From Microcoleaceae cyanobacterium UBA9251 (GTDB lineage: Bacteria > Cyanobacteriota > Cyanobacteriia > Cyanobacteriales > Microcoleaceae), in the NCBI GenBank assembly GCA_003542015.1, contig DPLL01000509.1, forward strand, positions 1 through 7,421: a stretch of 7,421 bases of DNA, written 5' to 3'. This document shows, one piece after another, positions 6,001 through 7,421 of the stretch. The notes below the pieces were generated by a model, which saw only the letters and a list, made by a program, of their open reading frames with translations, was not told the origin of the DNA and ran no database searches. The position numbers and the translations under genes are program-made. The first letter of the stretch is position 1. Each line of letters opens with the position of its first letter.

Positions 6001-7421
6001 GAATGGTCGCCAGAACTGCTACTTTCTTATATGTATCTCGGTCATTTGTGCGCTGTCAAAAAGCAGATATTTGAACAAATAGGCGGTTTGCGCTTAGGTT
6101 TTGAAGGTTCACAAGATTACGATTTTGCCTTGAGAGCAACCGAAATTTCTCGCCACGTCGCACATCTGCCCCTCGTACTGTATCACTGGCGCACTGCACC
6201 CGGTTCCACCGCCATATCTGGAGCGGCGAAACCTGCAAGTTTTGCAGCAGGTCAACAAGCCATCCAAGACGCATTAAACCGCCAAAAAATCAACGGAAAT
6301 GTCGCTCAGCACGAATGGGCAATTAAAGAAAATTTGGGAATATTTGCCCAGGATTTCCCCGACAGCGGGCCGTCAGTGACAATTATTATTCCTACTAAGA
6401 ACCAGCAAAAATTGCTAAAAAGTTGTCTGGATTCTCTGGAGGCTACCACCTACAAAAATTATCAAATTCTTGTCATCGATAACGAAAGCGACGACCCGAA
6501 AGCGCTGGAATATTTTCAGGAATTAAATTGCCAAGTTTTGCCAATCAAAAATGAAAAAGGCAAGTTTAGTTATGCAGCAATTAATAACCGCGCTGTTGAA
6601 CAATCTGAGAGCGAATATATCTTATTTTTGAACAATGATACTGAGATAATTAACCCGCGCTGGCTGAGTCAGATGGTGGGATATGCTCAAATTTCTGGCG
6701 TGGGTGCTGTCGGCGCGAGACTGTTATATCCTGACAACAGAATTCAGCACGCGGGCATAATTCACGGGCTCCATCATGGTTTGGCTGGTCACGCTTTTAA
6801 GTTGATGAATAGTGATAACCGAGGCTATCTTTCTCAGGCGATGGTGACGCGAAATTACTCGGCTGTTACTGCTGCTTGTATGCTGACTCCGCGTCAATTG
6901 TTCTTAGAATTTGGCGGTTTTGATGAGCAGAATTTTGCTGTTGCTTACAATGATGCTGATTATGGATACCGACTGTTAGAAAAGGGCTACCGCTGTGTAT
7001 ATTGTCCCGATGCGGAACTGTTACACAAAGAGGGAGCTTCTAGAGGTTTTAATGACAATCCGAGAGAAGTAGCAGCATTTCGGCGCAAGTATGCTGGGAA
7101 AAATGATGGTTTTTACAGTCCTCACTTGTCTCTAGAAGATGAGTATTTTCATATTCAACCAGTACGGTTTTTTATGAAGGAAGAGGGAAGTTCGGCAACG
7201 GATTTTGTAACGGATGTAACGGATGGATGGAAGAAGGAAGAACTAAAATTTGGTGATTGTGGTTCTTTGATATCAGCAAAAAATCATATTTATCCTATCA
7301 AAGTTTTGATGTGTAGCAATTCCCTTGATTTTACTGGTGCGCCACTACATCAGTATGAAATCGCCGTGAAGTTGGCTGCTTTGGGCGTGATTAAGCCGAT
7401 CGCATTTTGCGTTTCTGATGG
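3097..7421 (+). CDS. Fused sulfotransferase / coiled coil / multi-glycosyltransferase protein (3' partial)
   Basis: Probable cytoplasmic enzyme that builds and sulfates a surface glycan. The 1441 visible codons have no stop and the gene runs off the window. Domains: (a) residues about 10-250, P-loop sulfotransferase, with GMHRSGTS at 15-22 for the 5'-phosphosulfate of PAPS, WKDPRT at 106-111 and CVYRSPWEVVDSLYRRG at 129-145 for the 3'-phosphate; (b) about 285-488, coiled coil built mainly of five 28-residue repeats (308-447), ending in SSDWWQIREKW (489-499); (c) two related beta-rich domains, about 529-613 and 632-725; (d) about 831-1050, family-2 glycosyltransferase with VVMPVYN (836-842), ADDCSTD (868-874), LDNDDE (921-926), DYD (1007-1009) and HWR (1030-1032); (e) about 1090-1330, second family-2 domain with TIIIPTKN (1095-1102), LNNDTE (1178-1183) and NDAD (1285-1288); (f) from about 1401, the first strand and helix of a GT-B family-4 enzyme (KVLMCSNSLDFTGAPLHQYE), cut by the window end. 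All key motifs are intact. Start is GTG with a good ribosome binding site. Sugar donors, acceptor and order of reactions cannot be read from sequence. Confidence 0.95.
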   Translation, partial: MNTNDSKSSVFIVTGMHRSGTSLTASLFQKVGVDIGNKLVGPADGNVKGHFENVDFVEFHKSVLRSQGIDELGCTCENTISVATEFVEIAKKLITENQQTDKYWGWKDPRTALFWDFWLTLLPEANLICVYRSPWEVVDSLYRRGTDVSLLNNPEMAVKMWIHYNQQVLELYKRFPDRCLLANVYAIGNNPELFINQVNQKFQVNLGAIPAENFDKSLLVNESKKTHKPSLIKQYFPEALELYEILETKAHNLSEKSNLSSVQVIDFPTSPLWPFEDWLKIRLLEKQQKNSKSDIQQWQSQFKQAQAKLLGLETELGQTQIQLAGQESQFQEALVKLLGLETELGQTQVLLAGKESQFQEALAKVLGLEAELGQTQVLLAGKESQFQEAAIKLLGLETELGQTQVKLAGQESQFQIALAKLLELEAELGQSQVQIEEKEFRLQANLTELMRFKKSQSETQEKLSETLEFLEQSRQENELIRAEIAALKSSDWWQIREKWLEYKRRFRDILPRYIFSLDRPTTWQVCDCNLLIVGWVLNSKNSIKAVRARIQNQSFVGVYGIERSDIALAYSNIIAAKNSGFTIELTAPPGRHEVLLEVQNSQGKWHILATYPLLVSTIQASLDVPVVWEQHQGQILFAGWCCHHDRQITKLNVLCGDTSVECAYGLRRKDVGEVFPDWVNSAASGFEVLVDLLPGEWQVSLQAELETGETLYFQAPKILTVRAYNIWQRSADKFEELSRFTVAIQQRAKERKQRLGRVFPMPWEIVKVLRQFQTIYRQQKQFISPGDLLPPAGFVVPQPIDRYDAWLLVNQWNERSRNYLISRLESCQEALPKISVVMPVYNPQVEFLSSAIGSVLNQVYQNWELCIADDCSTDLKVIETLKNWATKDSRIQITLRTENGNISAATNSAAELATGDIILFLDNDDELTPDALGEVALYFATHPETDFLYSDDDKIDTKGRRFSPQFKPEWSPELLLSYMYLGHLCAVKKQIFEQIGGLRLGFEGSQDYDFALRATEISRHVAHLPLVLYHWRTAPGSTAISGAAKPASFAAGQQAIQDALNRQKINGNVAQHEWAIKENLGIFAQDFPDSGPSVTIIIPTKNQQKLLKSCLDSLEATTYKNYQILVIDNESDDPKALEYFQELNCQVLPIKNEKGKFSYAAINNRAVEQSESEYILFLNNDTEIINPRWLSQMVGYAQISGVGAVGARLLYPDNRIQHAGIIHGLHHGLAGHAFKLMNSDNRGYLSQAMVTRNYSAVTAACMLTPRQLFLEFGGFDEQNFAVAYNDADYGYRLLEKGYRCVYCPDAELLHKEGASRGFNDNPREVAAFRRKYAGKNDGFYSPHLSLEDEYFHIQPVRFFMKEEGSSATDFVTDVTDGWKKEELKFGDCGSLISAKNHIYPIKVLMCSNSLDFTGAPLHQYEIAVKLAALGVIKPIAFCVSD
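3288..3295. repeat. HIP1 palindrome GCGATCGC
   Basis: Exact copy of the octamer GCGATCGC, the highly iterated palindrome abundant in many cyanobacterial genomes. It lies inside the sulfotransferase coding region and is used here as evidence for the phylum. Several 7-base partial copies (CGATCGC) occur elsewhere in the window. Confidence 0.85.
4018..4437 (+). repeat. 84-bp in-frame tandem repeat, five copies, coding for coiled coil
   Basis: Five head-to-tail units at 4018-4101, 4102-4185, 4186-4269, 4270-4353 and 4354-4437, each 28 codons (exactly four heptads). The first four are nearly identical in protein (consensus start KLLGLETELGQTQ, middle LAGKESQFQEAL); the fifth is diverged, and a short partial unit precedes the first. 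Units two and three share 42 identical bases (4138-4179 and 4222-4263), which suggests recent duplication or conversion. Leu/Phe recurs every seven residues (309, 316, 323, 330, 337), but each unit also holds three glycines, unusual for a rigid coiled coil. Gain or loss of a unit keeps both the reading frame and the heptad phase. Confidence 0.95.
5538..5545. repeat. HIP1 palindrome GCGATCGC
   Basis: Second exact copy of the cyanobacterial octamer, in the linker between the second beta-rich domain and the first glycosyltransferase domain of the large gene. Confidence 0.85.

Noticed and set aside
5441..6274. Several short minus-strand frames (5441-5644, 5801-5986, 6056-6274) and a short plus-strand frame (5900-6082)
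   Set aside because: All lie inside the first glycosyltransferase region, whose frame carries intact catalytic motifs; their translations look like random Arg-, Leu- or Ser-rich text.

Overview
This window looks like part of a surface-polysaccharide (O-antigen, exopolysaccharide or sheath glycan) gene cluster from a filamentous cyanobacterium. Two exact copies of the palindrome GCGATCGC (HIP1, at 3288-3295 and 5538-5545), many partial copies, and AT-rich heptanucleotide tandem repeats upstream of the first gene point to cyanobacteria. The large multidomain sulfotransferase/glycosyltransferase protein is a style I associate with Oscillatoriales (Microcoleus/Oscillatoria-like). The order is an inference; the phylum is fairly safe.

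Layout: bases 1-113 are non-coding or hold only the last codons of an upstream gene. They contain a 22-bp tandem direct repeat and about six copies of a 7-bp repeat that runs almost to the first start codon. Three genes follow, all on the plus strand and closely spaced, so probably one transcript: (1) a Wzt-type ABC transporter ATPase with a C-terminal glycan-reading domain (114-1526); (2) 16 bases later, a SAM-dependent methyltransferase with a beta-rich accessory domain and a ten-heptad coiled coil (1543-3042); (3) 54 bases later, a very large open reading frame starting at GTG 3097 and still open at the window end (1441 codons visible). The third protein reads as sulfotransferase, long repeat-built coiled coil, two beta-rich accessory domains, two family-2 glycosyltransferase domains, then the start of a family-4 (GT-B) glycosyltransferase. 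I see no internal stop in it and no gene on the minus strand.

How they may work together: in known ABC-transporter-dependent polysaccharide systems, glycosyltransferases build the chain on a lipid carrier in the cytoplasm, a coiled-coil methyltransferase/kinase (WbdD in E. coli O9a) stops growth by capping the chain end, and the Wzt C-terminal domain recognises the capped end for export. This window has a Wzt with the extra domain, a coiled-coil methyltransferase, and a fused sulfotransferase-polymerase-like protein with its own coiled coil. The two enzymes also share the accessory domain (three copies in all) and a short Trp-rich motif after each coiled coil, so they probably evolved from common modules and may assemble together. 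The coiled coil of the large protein is encoded by an 84-bp in-frame tandem repeat, which could change in copy number. Function, sugar identity and interaction are inferred; the domain layout is read directly from the sequence.
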